Notes: generated by a model not told the origin, from the letters alone. A stretch of 64,000 bases of DNA from Lachnospiraceae bacterium (GCA_024697065.1 JAILGE010000035.1:35035-99034); one strand, 5' to 3'; numbered from the stretch's first letter, positions 26,326 through 35,257 are shown. Numbers and translations: made by a program.

Positions 26326-26988
26326 TTAACGATCTTTATCATCGATATCTTTCTGTATGAGTTCTTCCGATGTATATTTCTGAAATATCCTTATAAGAAA
26401 AACAGAAAAGAAATAGAACAAAGCGGCAAAACCCATGAAAAGGAATATGCTGCCTGTTGCTATCATGGCCTTGTTGCTGGATACAGCGACTTTCATTATG
26501 AGAAGGATGATGAAAGTAAAGAATATGGTGGTGGGCAGATTGCCGAAGCTGATCAGCACACAGTTTTTTAGCAGTGCTTTTACGCCAGTTTCATAAGTTG
26601 CCAAAAGCGGATAGATATAGAGTGCTATCGAAAGAAATATGTATAAAACGATGAGCACGGGGAACTGAAGCCATCTGTATTCCTCTCCCAATATAAAATA
26701 GATGATATAGAGATCTGCGGATAAAAATACCGTGATGATCATCAAAACCAGCCAGATCAGGGTGCTGCGTTTGAATTCACTCTTAAAAGTCTTAAAGAAA
26801 GTCTTTACCACAGGGGGATCTTCCCTGCGGATCCTTTTTAACAATACCGAATATGCTGAGCAGACCGCAGCTCCGGCGGTTATGACGGGGATGGATGTGA
26901 TGACAAAGAGGATATTCACAACGATCAGGTCTGCAAGAAAATTAAGAAATCTGATGAAGGGACTGTTTGATTCAAATATGGACTTCAC
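26326..26988 (-). CDS. DUF624 (YesL-like) membrane protein
   Basis: 220-residue integral membrane protein with about five helices and a short basic C-terminus. It fits the YesL/DUF624 family (FLADLIVVNILFVITSIPVIT followed by GAAVCSAYSVLLK; quoted in part as SIPVITAGAAVCS), whose genes commonly stand beside CUT1 sugar transporters in Firmicutes. That is the case here: it is divergent from the sugar importer. It starts at GTG with GGAGG eight bases upstream. Biochemical role unknown. Confidence 0.85.
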   Translation of the reverse strand: MKSIFESNSPFIRFLNFLADLIVVNILFVITSIPVITAGAAVCSAYSVLLKRIRREDPPVVKTFFKTFKSEFKRSTLIWLVLMIITVFLSADLYIIYFILGEEYRWLQFPVLIVLYIFLSIALYIYPLLATYETGVKALLKNCVLISFGNLPTTIFFTFIILLIMKVAVSSNKAMIATGSIFLFMGFAALFYFFSVFLIRIFQKYTSEELIQKDIDDKDR

Positions 26989-27380
26989 AATTATTGCCTC
27001 CGTTAAGAGATTTTTTGATGATAAACGCAGTTAAAAGCAAAAAGTGCGTGACTTCAGTATATCGTATTTACATTGATTTGGGACCAATAATGTAACATGT
27101 TAGACAAAAGATTTTAAAGTTTGTTAACACTTGATTAAAAATTGTCGTGAATATACACAAATTCAAAACTCAAACTTAGGAATAATATATAAAAAAAATA
27201 GACAAAAAATGAACGGATTGTTTTAATGGCAATAAAAGTTCACAATAGAGCAATTTTTGGAGAGAATAAAATTGGTGAAAATTCTATAATCTTACTTGGT
27301 TGGAGCGGATATAAGGGCCTATATCTGTGAAGACTGCACAAATACTCGTAACGTAAACAAAATAGCAAAGGAGACTAATT
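26989..27380 (+). promoter_or_regulatory. Control region of the sugar ABC importer
   Basis: 392 AT-rich bases between the divergent DUF624 gene and the binding-protein gene. A TATAAT stands at 27285-27290, about 95 bases before the ATG; no strong -35 is seen. The palindrome TAACATGTTA (27093-27102) and a nearby TTGTTAACACTTGATTAA stretch could be operators for a local regulator, but none is encoded next door. Confidence 0.4.
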
Positions 27381-28829
27381 ATGAAAAGAAGAAAATGGTT
27401 ATCCGGCTTAGTATGCATGACAATGGCTACATCATTCCTTGCCGGATGTACACCCAGTAATGGTGATGACGCAAATGGTGGCGCAGCTCCCGCTGAACCC
27501 GCAGCAACAGATGCAACTACCGGAACAGCTGCTACAGAGCAGGTTGCAGGTAATGCAGAAGGTTCTGAAGGAACAATCAATCTGTGGGCCTTCACAGACG
27601 AAGTTCCCAAGATGGTAGACAAGTTTGTAGAGACACACCCCGATTTCCACTATCAGGTTAAGTCTACAATCATTGCTACAACAGATGGTGCTTATCAGCC
27701 CGCTCTTGACCAGGCCCTCCAGGCAGGCGGCGCAGATGCTCCTGATATGTACTGCGCAGAGGCAGCATTCGTCCTTAAGTATACACAGGGTGATGCTTGG
27801 CAGTATGCTTGCCCTTACGCTGATCTTGGTATCGACGTTGATGCTGAGGTTAAGGCAGCTGACATCGCTCAGTACACAGTAGATATAGGAACCAACCCGG
27901 ACGGACAGCTTGTTGGTCTTGGCTACCAGGCTACCGGTGGTGCTTTCATCTACAGACGTTCAATCGCTAAAGACGTATTCGGAACAGATGATCCCGAGAA
28001 GATCGCTGAGATCATTGGATCCGGTTCACAGAGCTGGGACAAGTTCTTTGAAGCAGCTGAGACTCTTAAGGGCAAGGGATACGGCATCATCTCCGGTGAC
28101 GGTGATCTCTGGCACGCAGTTGAGAACAGCTCTGATAAGGGTTGGATCGTTGATGACAAGCTTGTTATCGATCCTAAGCGTGAAGCTTTCCTTGATCTTT
28201 CAAAGCAGCTTAAGGACAACGGATATCACAATGATACTCAGGACTGGCAGGATGCTTGGTTCGCAGATATGAAGGGCGAAGGCGAGAAGCAGATCTTCGG
28301 TTTCTTCGGACCCGCTTGGCTTATCAACTACACACTTGCTCCTAACTGCGGTGGTGAGAAGGTAGGCGAAGGTACATATGGTGACTGGGCAGTATGTGCA
28401 CCTCCCGTTGGTTTCTTCTGGGGCGGCACATGGGTACTTGCTAACAAGAACTCTGAGAAGAAGGAAGCTGTTGGTCAGATCATTGACTGGATCACTCTTA
28501 ACACAGAGGAAGATGGTCTTCAGTACATGTGGGCTAACGGAACCCTTAACGGAGAAGGCGGTACAAAGGACTGCGTAGCTTCCGGTACAGTAATGAGCAA
28601 GTCTGACGGATCTCTTGAGTTCCTCGGCGGACAGAACATGTTCGATGCATTCGTTCCTGCAAACAGCTATGCAAACGGTAAGAACCTTACTCAGTACGAT
28701 GAGTCTATCAACCAGATCTGGAGAGATCAGGTTCGTCAGTACACAGCAGGTGAGAAGGACAGAGATACAGCAATCGCTGATTTCAAGTCTACTGTAGCTG
28801 ACAAGCTTGCTATCGATGCAGCAGAATAA
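27381..28829 (+). CDS. Sugar ABC transporter substrate-binding lipoprotein (CUT1 family)
   Basis: Extracellular solute-binding protein of 482 residues, anchored by a lipobox LAGC (Cys23), then a Thr/Ala/Gly-rich linker and a family 1 type binding domain starting TINLWAFTDEVPKMVDKF. It captures an oligosaccharide for the two permeases downstream. AAGGAGA precedes the ATG. Codon use is strongly biased to highly expressed codons (few rare codons by eye), as expected of an abundant binding protein. Ligand unknown. Confidence 0.93.
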   Translation: MKRRKWLSGLVCMTMATSFLAGCTPSNGDDANGGAAPAEPAATDATTGTAATEQVAGNAEGSEGTINLWAFTDEVPKMVDKFVETHPDFHYQVKSTIIATTDGAYQPALDQALQAGGADAPDMYCAEAAFVLKYTQGDAWQYACPYADLGIDVDAEVKAADIAQYTVDIGTNPDGQLVGLGYQATGGAFIYRRSIAKDVFGTDDPEKIAEIIGSGSQSWDKFFEAAETLKGKGYGIISGDGDLWHAVENSSDKGWIVDDKLVIDPKREAFLDLSKQLKDNGYHNDTQDWQDAWFADMKGEGEKQIFGFFGPAWLINYTLAPNCGGEKVGEGTYGDWAVCAPPVGFFWGGTWVLANKNSEKKEAVGQIIDWITLNTEEDGLQYMWANGTLNGEGGTKDCVASGTVMSKSDGSLEFLGGQNMFDAFVPANSYANGKNLTQYDESINQIWRDQVRQYTAGEKDRDTAIADFKSTVADKLAIDAAE

Positions 28830-28864
28830 TCAGTAATTTGAACGATTCAGATTAACATGATTAG

Positions 28865-28893
28865 TGCAGGACGGTGTGGTTTACCGTCCTGCA
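28865..28893 (+). terminator. Intercistronic hairpin after the binding-protein gene
   Basis: Eleven-bp perfect stem TGCAGGACGGT / ACCGTCCTGCA with a seven-base loop, followed by only TTT. Such a partial terminator or mRNA-stabilising hairpin would give more binding protein than permease. Confidence 0.75.
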
Positions 28894-28923
28894 TTTAAAA
28901 ATAAGATAAACCGGGGTTGACAG

Positions 28924-29880
28924 ATGAAAAAGAAAAAACTTGTTAAATATGGAAAATACGGATATTTTTTCTCTATTCCCTTCATAGTAGCTTTTCTGTT
29001 TTTTTCACTTTATCCGATCATATATACATTCGTGATCGCGTTTACAGACCTTAAGGGTCTTGGAACCGAACTTAATTTCCTTGATGAGCCTTTTGCAAAT
29101 TTCAAGTCTATATTTGCAAATAAGACATTCTTAAGAGCGCTCGGGAATACATTCTTTATCTGGATCTGCAACTTTATACCGCAGATCGGACTCGCTCTCT
29201 TACTTACAGCATGGTTTACGGATAAGAGATTCAAAGTAAAGGGAGCAGGAGTTTTCAAAATTCTTTTCTACATGCCGAATATAATTACCGCGGCTACCAT
29301 CGCTATTTTGTTCAAGGCTTTGTTTGATTATCCTATGAGCCCTGTGAACGATATCATGGTTTCACTCGGAGTGTTCGAGAAGCCTGTTGAAATGCTTCAG
29401 AATAAAATGATGGCGAAGGGCCTGGTTTCATTTATTCAGTTCTGGATGTGGTACGGCTACACCATGGTTATCCTTATATCAGGTGTTCTCGGTATAGATC
29501 CTGAAATTTTCGAAGCTGCAAAGGTTGACGGTGCCAACGGAGTACAGACCTTCTTCAAGATCACTATTCCCAATATCAGAAGTATCCTTCTTTTCACACT
29601 GGTTACTTCTCTTATCGGTGGTCTGAACATGTTCGATATTCCTCAGCTCTTCCTTCTCGGCGGTCCGGATAATGCAACGCTTACAACAAGCGTATTTATC
29701 TACCAGCTTGCTTTCCAGGGTAGTCACCTGTATGCAAGAGCTGCCGCAGCAAGTATCATAATGTTCATCCTTATTGCTGTCCTGTCCGCAGGTATGTTCT
29801 ACATCATGCGTGACCGTGATGCGGAGAAGATCAAGAAAGAAATTAAAGAGGCTGAACGCCAGAAAGGTGAGGAAGCATGA
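28924..29880 (+). CDS. Sugar ABC transporter permease, MalF-like
   Basis: 318-residue inner-membrane subunit with six helices and the cytoplasmic EAA loop near residue 197 (EAAKVDGANGVQTFFKI), where the ATPase docks. It pairs with the next gene as the CUT1 permease heterodimer. It overlaps the next start codon by four bases (ATGA). Confidence 0.94.
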   Translation: MKKKKLVKYGKYGYFFSIPFIVAFLFFSLYPIIYTFVIAFTDLKGLGTELNFLDEPFANFKSIFANKTFLRALGNTFFIWICNFIPQIGLALLLTAWFTDKRFKVKGAGVFKILFYMPNIITAATIAILFKALFDYPMSPVNDIMVSLGVFEKPVEMLQNKMMAKGLVSFIQFWMWYGYTMVILISGVLGIDPEIFEAAKVDGANGVQTFFKITIPNIRSILLFTLVTSLIGGLNMFDIPQLFLLGGPDNATLTTSVFIYQLAFQGSHLYARAAAASIIMFILIAVLSAGMFYIMRDRDAEKIKKEIKEAERQKGEEA

Positions 29881-30737
29881 AAGTAGATACTATAGACCAG
29901 AAGAAGAAAGGCGGAATAGTACTGAAGGTAGTTATCTACATTATATGTATACTTCTTGCTATCTTAAGTATATTTCCTTTCTGGATCATGATGGTTAATG
30001 CAACCAGATCCACAACAGAGATTCAGCAGCACGCTGTATCACTTATCCCTTCGGGATTCCTGAAGAACAACTTTGCGGTTCTTACAGGTAAGAGCTTCAA
30101 TCCTCTCGTGGGTTTTATGAACTCTATCATCATCTCGGTGGGTTCAACAACACTTTCGATCTATTTCTCAACACTGACAGCTTATGCGCTGGTTGTCTAT
30201 GATTGGAAGTTAAGAAATGCATTTTTCAAGATGATAGTAGCTATCATGATGATCCCTGCACAGATTACAATGATCGGTTTCTATCAGATGTGCTACAAGC
30301 TGGGACTTACCAACAACCTGTTAATGCTCATTCTCCCCGCTATAGCATCCCCCATGACAGTATTCTTCATGAGGCAGTATCTTGTAGCAGCATTCCCGTT
30401 TGAAATCGTGCAGTCTGCACGTATCGATGGAGCGGGCGAGTTCAGGATATTCAACCAGATGTGTTTACCTATCATGAAGCCGGCTATTGCTACACAGGCA
30501 ATATTCGCTTTCGTATCAAGCTGGAACAACCTGTTCACACCGTTGGTACTCCTTACAGATAAGAAGAACTACACCATGCCTATCATGGTCAGCCTTCTTC
30601 GTGGAGATATCTACAAGACAGAGTACGGCTCGATCTACTTAGGACTGACACTTACGGTTCTTCCTCTTATCGTTATGTATCTGATTCTTTCAAGATACAT
30701 CATCGAAGGCGTTGCAATGGGTAGTGTAAAGGGTTAA
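29877..30737 (+). CDS. Sugar ABC transporter permease, MalG-like
   Basis: 286-residue second CUT1 permease with six helices and the EAA-type motif QSARIDGAGEFRIFNQMCLP near residue 180. It begins inside the stop of the previous gene (ATGA), so the two are made in equal amounts. No ATP-binding gene follows; a shared MsmX-type ATPase encoded elsewhere is the usual solution in Firmicutes. A strong terminator closes the operon. Confidence 0.94.
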   Translation: MKVDTIDQKKKGGIVLKVVIYIICILLAILSIFPFWIMMVNATRSTTEIQQHAVSLIPSGFLKNNFAVLTGKSFNPLVGFMNSIIISVGSTTLSIYFSTLTAYALVVYDWKLRNAFFKMIVAIMMIPAQITMIGFYQMCYKLGLTNNLLMLILPAIASPMTVFFMRQYLVAAFPFEIVQSARIDGAGEFRIFNQMCLPIMKPAIATQAIFAFVSSWNNLFTPLVLLTDKKNYTMPIMVSLLRGDIYKTEYGSIYLGLTLTVLPLIVMYLILSRYIIEGVAMGSVKG

Positions 30738-30783
30738 AGGTTACAGCAACGAGAGACAATTTCAGAGAAGGGTTATAAGCAGG

Positions 30784-30812
30784 CCCCTCCCGGTTTTCCG
30801 GGAGGGGTTTTT
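30784..30812 (+). terminator. Rho-independent terminator of the sugar importer operon
   Basis: Perfect 10-bp stem CCCCTCCCGG / CCGGGAGGGG with a TTTT loop and a following TTTTT run. Confidence 0.95.
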
Positions 30813-30995
30813 CGTATATTTTTGCTGACTTGTCGTTTAGTCGTTCTCCATACTGTATGCTATTAGCCGTTCTATTGTTCCTGCCCGGCTGTACAATGTG
30901 TCGGCGTAGATGTACTTAGAGAGATGGGTTTGTAGTAAAAAAGAATATACAATTTTAGGACGATCAAAACTAAGCAGTGCTGAATACGAGTTCGA

Positions 30996-31122
30996 CATGC
31001 TGTATGCTACTCCGGCAGACCTTAGAAAAACGCCGGTACTTAGGCACCGTTTTGTGGTGCCTTATGTATCCGTTGCGTTTTTCAAGAGCGGGAGCGCGTC
31101 TGCAGGAGTAGCATACAGCATG
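30996..31122. repeat. Long foldback (inverted-repeat) element
   Basis: Two 25-base arms (30996-31020 and 31098-31122) match in 24 of 25 positions when one is reverse-complemented. The 77-base interior continues the pairing (GAAAAACGC/GCGTTTTTC, CGG/CCG, TAC/GTA, AGGCACC/GGTGCCT), so the whole 127 bases form one imperfect hairpin. A further inverted copy of the arm end lies at 30841-30863, with 21 of 23 matches to the complement of 31108-31130. No transposase is present; it may be a MITE-like element or a folded RNA. Confidence 0.8.
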
Positions 31123-31127
31123 GAGAA

Positions 31128-31267
31128 CGACCGGGGCGCGATACCGGGGCACGATACCGGGGCGCGATACCGGGGCACGATACCGGGGCGCGATACCGGG
31201 GCGCGATACCGGGGCGCGATACCGGGGCACGATACCGGGGCACGATACCGGAGCGCGATATCGGGAC
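31128..31267. repeat. 13-bp tandem repeat array
   Basis: About ten copies of GATACCGGGGC[G/A]C follow each other with an exact 13-base period (ATACC at 31141, 31154, 31167, 31180, 31193, 31206, 31219, 31232, 31245, and a diverged ATATC at 31258). Units differ at one G/A position. The GC-rich array starts right after the foldback element. A period that is not a multiple of three and the lack of a gene argue against coding use. Confidence 0.93.
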
Positions 31268-31269
31268 AC

Positions 31270-31298
31270 AAAAAAGAGGGCTGACATTGTCAGCCCTC
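31270..31298 (-). terminator. Terminator of the DUF3048 gene
   Basis: On the minus strand a perfect 10-bp stem GAGGGCTGAC / GTCAGCCCTC with a three-base loop is followed by TTTTTT. Confidence 0.93.
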
Positions 31299-31314
31299 CT
31301 GCATGTAATGACGA

Positions 31315-32385
31315 TCACTGGATAACAACCTTATTCCATACATCCGAAGGAACGATGGCTATGTAGGTTTTACCGGGGTTAAATACAAGCGGTGTGCCTG
31401 TAACTGCATTTGTGTACATCGTACGTCCGCAGTCTGAAGTCTTGGACCATGTGATGGGAATGCAGCGTCCGTTTGCGAGGTAGTAACCGGTGTTGGACGG
31501 TGTAAGGATGTTATAGATCATGTATCCGTTTGCATCAAGCTGTGTAAAGGAACAGTTGAGAACAAGAACGTTTTCAAAAGTGGTCTGTACACCTGTGAGA
31601 GCATCTACATGAGGCTTGTTGTATTCTGAATAATCATAAGTTCCGGTAGCAGCATTGAAATTGAGCTTACTGCTGTTGTGAGGGAAGGGAAGAGATACTG
31701 CATTTGCAACAGTCGATCCTTCGCCAAGCACGTACTCCGTGGGAGCAAATACCATATTGGGACCCTGATAGTACTGGTTGTAAGTGGTCGAGAAGCCGGC
31801 AGCTGCAATACGCTGCGCAAGACCGGAGTAGCTTCTTCCTGTAGTGGGATTGGTATATGCATTGTAGGTAACGTACTCTGTAAACTCGGAAGCCTTTCCG
31901 TTAGAGTAACGGGCGAAACCTGCACTCAGGTTGTTGGTGTAGGGAAGTCTCTGATACATATTGTTGTAGTAGGGACCGCCGTCGTGAACGAGGATAGCAT
32001 TGTACTCAGCCGCAAGCATGAAGTTGGTGGGTCTTGTACTTCTGATGCTTCCGAACTGTGTGATGGCACCCCAGTCCTTTACGATAGCCATAAGACGTGT
32101 GATACGTCCGTTTGCTGTGCTGTTCATCATCTCGTATACGATATCAGCCTGGTTCAGACCAAAGTGGGGAAGAGCAAACTTCTCATTATCCACCATTATT
32201 GCCACAGGACGCTGATTCTGGAGCGCTGCGCTGATGGGAAGTCCTGTAAGCTCGCTGATGTAAACGCCTGTGGCAGCCTCAGCAGCATCCGATCTGACAG
32301 TACCGGATACAGCTGATACAGCACCTGCCGTAAGAACAGCCGCTGTGAGCAGTCCGATAAGACCGGCAAATCTTCTTTTCTTCAT
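31315..32385 (-). CDS. DUF3048 (YerB-like) secreted protein
   Basis: 356-residue exported protein. The start at 32385 (MKKRRFAGLIGLLTAAVL) follows GGAGG and gives a normal signal peptide; the longer frame to 32448 has no support. The body fits DUF3048: LTGLPISAALQNQRPVAIMVDN, quoted in part as NQRPVAIMVDN, then GLNQADIVYE, FGSIRSTRPTNF and VHDGGPYYN. The family, including Bacillus YerB, is secreted or surface-bound and has no settled function. A strong terminator follows. It is probably monocistronic. Confidence 0.9.
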   Translation of the reverse strand: MKKRRFAGLIGLLTAAVLTAGAVSAVSGTVRSDAAEAATGVYISELTGLPISAALQNQRPVAIMVDNEKFALPHFGLNQADIVYEMMNSTANGRITRLMAIVKDWGAITQFGSIRSTRPTNFMLAAEYNAILVHDGGPYYNNMYQRLPYTNNLSAGFARYSNGKASEFTEYVTYNAYTNPTTGRSYSGLAQRIAAAGFSTTYNQYYQGPNMVFAPTEYVLGEGSTVANAVSLPFPHNSSKLNFNAATGTYDYSEYNKPHVDALTGVQTTFENVLVLNCSFTQLDANGYMIYNILTPSNTGYYLANGRCIPITWSKTSDCGRTMYTNAVTGTPLVFNPGKTYIAIVPSDVWNKVVIQ

Positions 32386-32481
32386 TAAATTAACCTCCGT
32401 AGTAATGATTGATCTTCCGAAATTAGATTCCGGAAGTAGACATAACATCAGTATAACAGATTTCTTTTGGGAATAATAGAA

Positions 32482-32506
32482 AGATCAGGCTTTTTCAGCC
32501 TGATCT
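32482..32506 (-). terminator. Terminator hairpin overlapping the end of the DUF402 gene
   Basis: AGATCAGGCT pairs with AGCCTGATCT around TTTTC and includes the last codons of the gene; on the minus strand it is followed by a short T-rich stretch (TTTCTATTATT). Confidence 0.6.
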
Positions 32507-32967
32507 ATATTTTGAGTGAGAATATCGAACTTGTCGTTGTAGATCATATTAAGAAGTTTATCCAGTCGGGTAATGGAAAGCTTTAGCTGATCGAGGGTGA
32601 TGAGACCGTCATTTAATGCTGTAACAAGTTCATCCAGATCAACAACCTTAACAAACCCGTCGGGATATATTATCACATCTGCCAGAAGATCGGTCACTAT
32701 GAGCTCGTTGGTTTCTGCCTTGTATTCGTAATCAACGATATCGCAATACCAGTAAAGCAGGGTATTATCCTCGGTATAAAATTTGCTGACTTTGATACCT
32801 TCCTTCCGGAAATAGCAGGAATAGCCGTGGTGCAGATACTTTTTGGGTTTGAGAGCGCACCACTTTGTGAGAATGATATCTTCACTGCATTCAAGAATGA
32901 CATCGTCTTTTAAAAGAACGCATTCCTGAGGGATAAGACGTTTTCGGTAAAGAATGGGATTATCCAT
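32485..32967 (-). CDS. DUF402 family protein
   Basis: 160-residue cytosolic protein resembling the DUF402/YgaC-type family: a beta-barrel with YTEDNTLLYWYCDIVDYEYK, quoted in part as LYWYCDIVDYEY, and the acidic ADVIIYPDGFVKVVDLDEL line, then helices. Some characterised relatives hydrolyse nucleoside di- or triphosphates with divalent metal bound by Asp residues; whether this member does is unknown. It stands alone on the minus strand, with a strong-looking AAAGGGGG site before the ATG. Confidence 0.8.
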   Translation of the reverse strand: MDNPILYRKRLIPQECVLLKDDVILECSEDIILTKWCALKPKKYLHHGYSCYFRKEGIKVSKFYTEDNTLLYWYCDIVDYEYKAETNELIVTDLLADVIIYPDGFVKVVDLDELVTALNDGLITLDQLKLSITRLDKLLNMIYNDKFDILTQNIDQAEKA

Positions 32968-33053
32968 TTGCTTCCCCCTTTATTACGTTTTGACCTGTGA
33001 AGTTCTGACTACCATGATACTAAAAAATACATCCGATTGCACGTGTTTTTTGT

Positions 33054-33139
33054 GATTATGGTATAACAAGGACGTTTTGCCGTAATCAGGAGGGAACAGC
33101 GAGACAGGGATGTCGAGCGCCGACTGATTATGGTATAAT
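33054..33139 (+). promoter_or_regulatory. Twin extended -10 promoters ahead of the acyltransferase gene
   Basis: The 13-mer GATTATGGTATAA occurs at 33054-33066 and again at 33126-33138. The second is a perfect extended -10 (TGGTATAAT, 33131-33139) only seven bases before the ATG at 33147, so a transcript from it would be nearly leaderless. The first would give a leader with AGGAGGG (33088-33094) and a five-codon frame MSSAD (33110-33127). Confidence 0.5.
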
Positions 33140-33146
33140 CCAAACT

Positions 33147-34436
33147 ATGGCACTTAAAAAGAAAAGAAAACAACCAGCATGGGAAAAGCTGGATAATACG
33201 GCACTTCTCTTCCCGGTGATAGCTACCGAAGGAATGAGCAATGTATACAGACTTTCCGCATCCATGACTGAGGAAATAGATCCCGTGGCATTATCGGAGG
33301 CACAGGAAAAGGTACTTTCCCAGTTTCTCGGCTTCAGGATGCGCCTTAGAGCCGGATTCTTCTGGTATTATTTTGAAGAAAATGACAGATCGCTCCCGGA
33401 AGTACATGAGGAGAATGATTTTCCCGGCGCATATATCAACAAGAGCAGGAACCATCAATACCTGTTCAGGATCACATATTACAAAAAGAGGATTAATCTG
33501 GAAGTCTTTCATGCGCTGACAGACGGATTCGGCGGACTGGTTCTTTTAAAGGAACTGGTTTATCAATATCTGCGCATAAAGCATCCCGAGATCCTGGAAG
33601 TGGAAAAGGATAAGATATCTTCCGGTATATTCCTTGATAAAGAGGACAGCTATCTGAAGAATTTCAAGCATGCAAAGGGGCGTGATGTGGCCTATAAGTC
33701 GAAGAAGGCCATCACGTTAAAGGGGGAAAAGCTCCCGAAGGGACAGTTGGGAGTGGTACATGGACTTCTTCCCTTTGCCCAGCTTAAAGCAGCTTCAAAA
33801 GCACACGGCATCACTCTCAATCAGTATCTGGTAGGTACTTTTGTGTATGCGATCTACAGGGAGGTATTAAAGGGAGATCCTTCGGATATACCCATCAATT
33901 GCTGCGTTCCCGTGGATCTGCGCTCCTATTACGATTCTCATACCATGAAGAATTTCTTTGCCATGGTATCGGCAATATTCAAGCCGGAAAAAGATGAATA
34001 CAGCTATGAGGAGGTATTGGCCATTGTGGCGGAGAGCTTAAAGAGCCAGACTACCCCCGAACACCTGAATGATATTCTTTCATATAACGTTTCCAATGAG
34101 ACAAATAAATTCCTGCGGCCCATTCCTTTATTTATCAAGAATATCGCCATTAAACAGGTATATGATGCCACTGCCTACGGAACAACATCCACTGTGACCA
34201 ACGTGGGAAGGATTGAATTGCGTGAACCTTATCGCCCGTATGTAGAGAACTTTTATGCCATGCTCTCCATGTCCAAAGGACAGAATATCAAGGGAGCAGT
34301 GCTTTCGTACAATGACAAGATGATAATAACATTTACTACCATACTGTCAGATCTGTCGGTGCTCAGGAGATTTTTCAAGTGCCTTACGGCTGACGGCATA
34401 GAGTGTGCTATAGAGACCAACGGAGTGTGGGATTGA
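33147..34436 (+). CDS. Condensation/alcohol acetyltransferase-like acyltransferase
   Basis: 429-residue cytosolic protein of the CoA-dependent acyltransferase (condensation-domain) superfamily. The catalytic-type motif FHALTDGFGG (HxxxDG, His near residue 122) is intact, followed by a second half beginning near 215 with LNQYLVGTFVYAIY and CCVPVDLRSYY. Such enzymes join acyl groups to alcohols or amines, as in PapA or NRPS condensation domains; acceptor unknown. It has no Shine-Dalgarno at its ATG. The next gene starts inside its stop codon, and an esterase follows, suggesting a surface-lipid or glycan acylation module (inference). Confidence 0.78.
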   Translation: MALKKKRKQPAWEKLDNTALLFPVIATEGMSNVYRLSASMTEEIDPVALSEAQEKVLSQFLGFRMRLRAGFFWYYFEENDRSLPEVHEENDFPGAYINKSRNHQYLFRITYYKKRINLEVFHALTDGFGGLVLLKELVYQYLRIKHPEILEVEKDKISSGIFLDKEDSYLKNFKHAKGRDVAYKSKKAITLKGEKLPKGQLGVVHGLLPFAQLKAASKAHGITLNQYLVGTFVYAIYREVLKGDPSDIPINCCVPVDLRSYYDSHTMKNFFAMVSAIFKPEKDEYSYEEVLAIVAESLKSQTTPEHLNDILSYNVSNETNKFLRPIPLFIKNIAIKQVYDATAYGTTSTVTNVGRIELREPYRPYVENFYAMLSMSKGQNIKGAVLSYNDKMIITFTTILSDLSVLRRFFKCLTADGIECAIETNGVWD

Positions 34437-35257
34437 GTAAAGAAAAGAAAGAAAAAAAGAATACAGTATCGGGAAAAAAGAACGATCGCAAAGAGCGTAA
34501 AGAAAAGGATCGCAAGGCTGTGATGGCGGAAAATACAGGGGCGGAAGATAATGAACCTGCCGTGAAGAGATGTCCTCAGTGCAATATGGCTATCCTTGAT
34601 GCGGGAGAGACCTGTCCTCTGTGTCATTGTGTTCTTGAGGAGCCCGATGAAGAGGACAAAATGAAGATACATGAGGTGTATGGAAATGCGGCACCTTATC
34701 CCGATGTGAGAAGAAAACAGCGTTGGGCAAGATTTGCTTTGAGACTGATATTCTTTATCATGTTCGTTGCGGCGGTTGCCATGCTCGTTATCAATCAATA
34801 TGCGCGGCCGGACTTTAAATGGTCTTTCATTGCGGTCGCGGCGGAACTATACACGTATTCACTGCTGGTTTACTGGGTCAATCATGATTCCGGATTTGCC
34901 ATGAAGATAGGGTTGCAGATATTGCTTACCATTGCACTGTTGTATCTGATCGACAGGCTGACAGGGGACTTCGGATGGGCATTGCAGTGGGCTATACCCG
35001 GAGTGATACTTTTAGGAGACGTGGTCGTATTCTTCCTGATGATGCTCAACAGGAGCAGGTGGCACAGCTATCTTGTACTTTTGATAGTGATGGGACTGTG
35101 CAGTGTGACGATAGTGGGATTATACTTTGCCGGACTTCTTGCAAACGGCATCCTGGCCATCATTTGCGTTGCTGTAACAGGGCTTTTCCTTTTCGCCACA
35201 TTTATATTCGGAGACAGGAAGATAACCATGGAATTAAAGAGAAGATTTCATATTTGA
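34433..35257 (+). CDS. Zinc-ribbon membrane protein (DUF6320-like)
   Basis: 274-residue protein starting at TTG (34433) that overlaps the previous TGA, with GGAG eight bases upstream. Order of parts: a Lys/Glu-rich tail (1-40), a two-CxxC zinc ribbon CPQCNMAILDAGETCPLCHC (about 54-73), then six membrane helices (about 105-265). It looks like DUF6320 proteins, which accompany condensation-like acyltransferases in Lachnospiraceae (recalled). It may be the membrane partner that delivers a substrate to the acyltransferase. Role unproven. Confidence 0.75.
   Translation: MSKEKKEKKNTVSGKKNDRKERKEKDRKAVMAENTGAEDNEPAVKRCPQCNMAILDAGETCPLCHCVLEEPDEEDKMKIHEVYGNAAPYPDVRRKQRWARFALRLIFFIMFVAAVAMLVINQYARPDFKWSFIAVAAELYTYSLLVYWVNHDSGFAMKIGLQILLTIALLYLIDRLTGDFGWALQWAIPGVILLGDVVVFFLMMLNRSRWHSYLVLLIVMGLCSVTIVGLYFAGLLANGILAIICVAVTGLFLFATFIFGDRKITMELKRRFHI

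Noticed and set aside
31128..31267. CRISPR-like array
   Set aside because: Units are 13 bp and directly adjacent, without spacers; no cas gene is nearby.
30910..31284. A 124-residue plus-strand open frame and several minus-strand frames
   Set aside because: They run through the foldback element and the 13-bp tandem repeat; all frames stay open because the repeat lacks stops, and no ribosome binding site is present.
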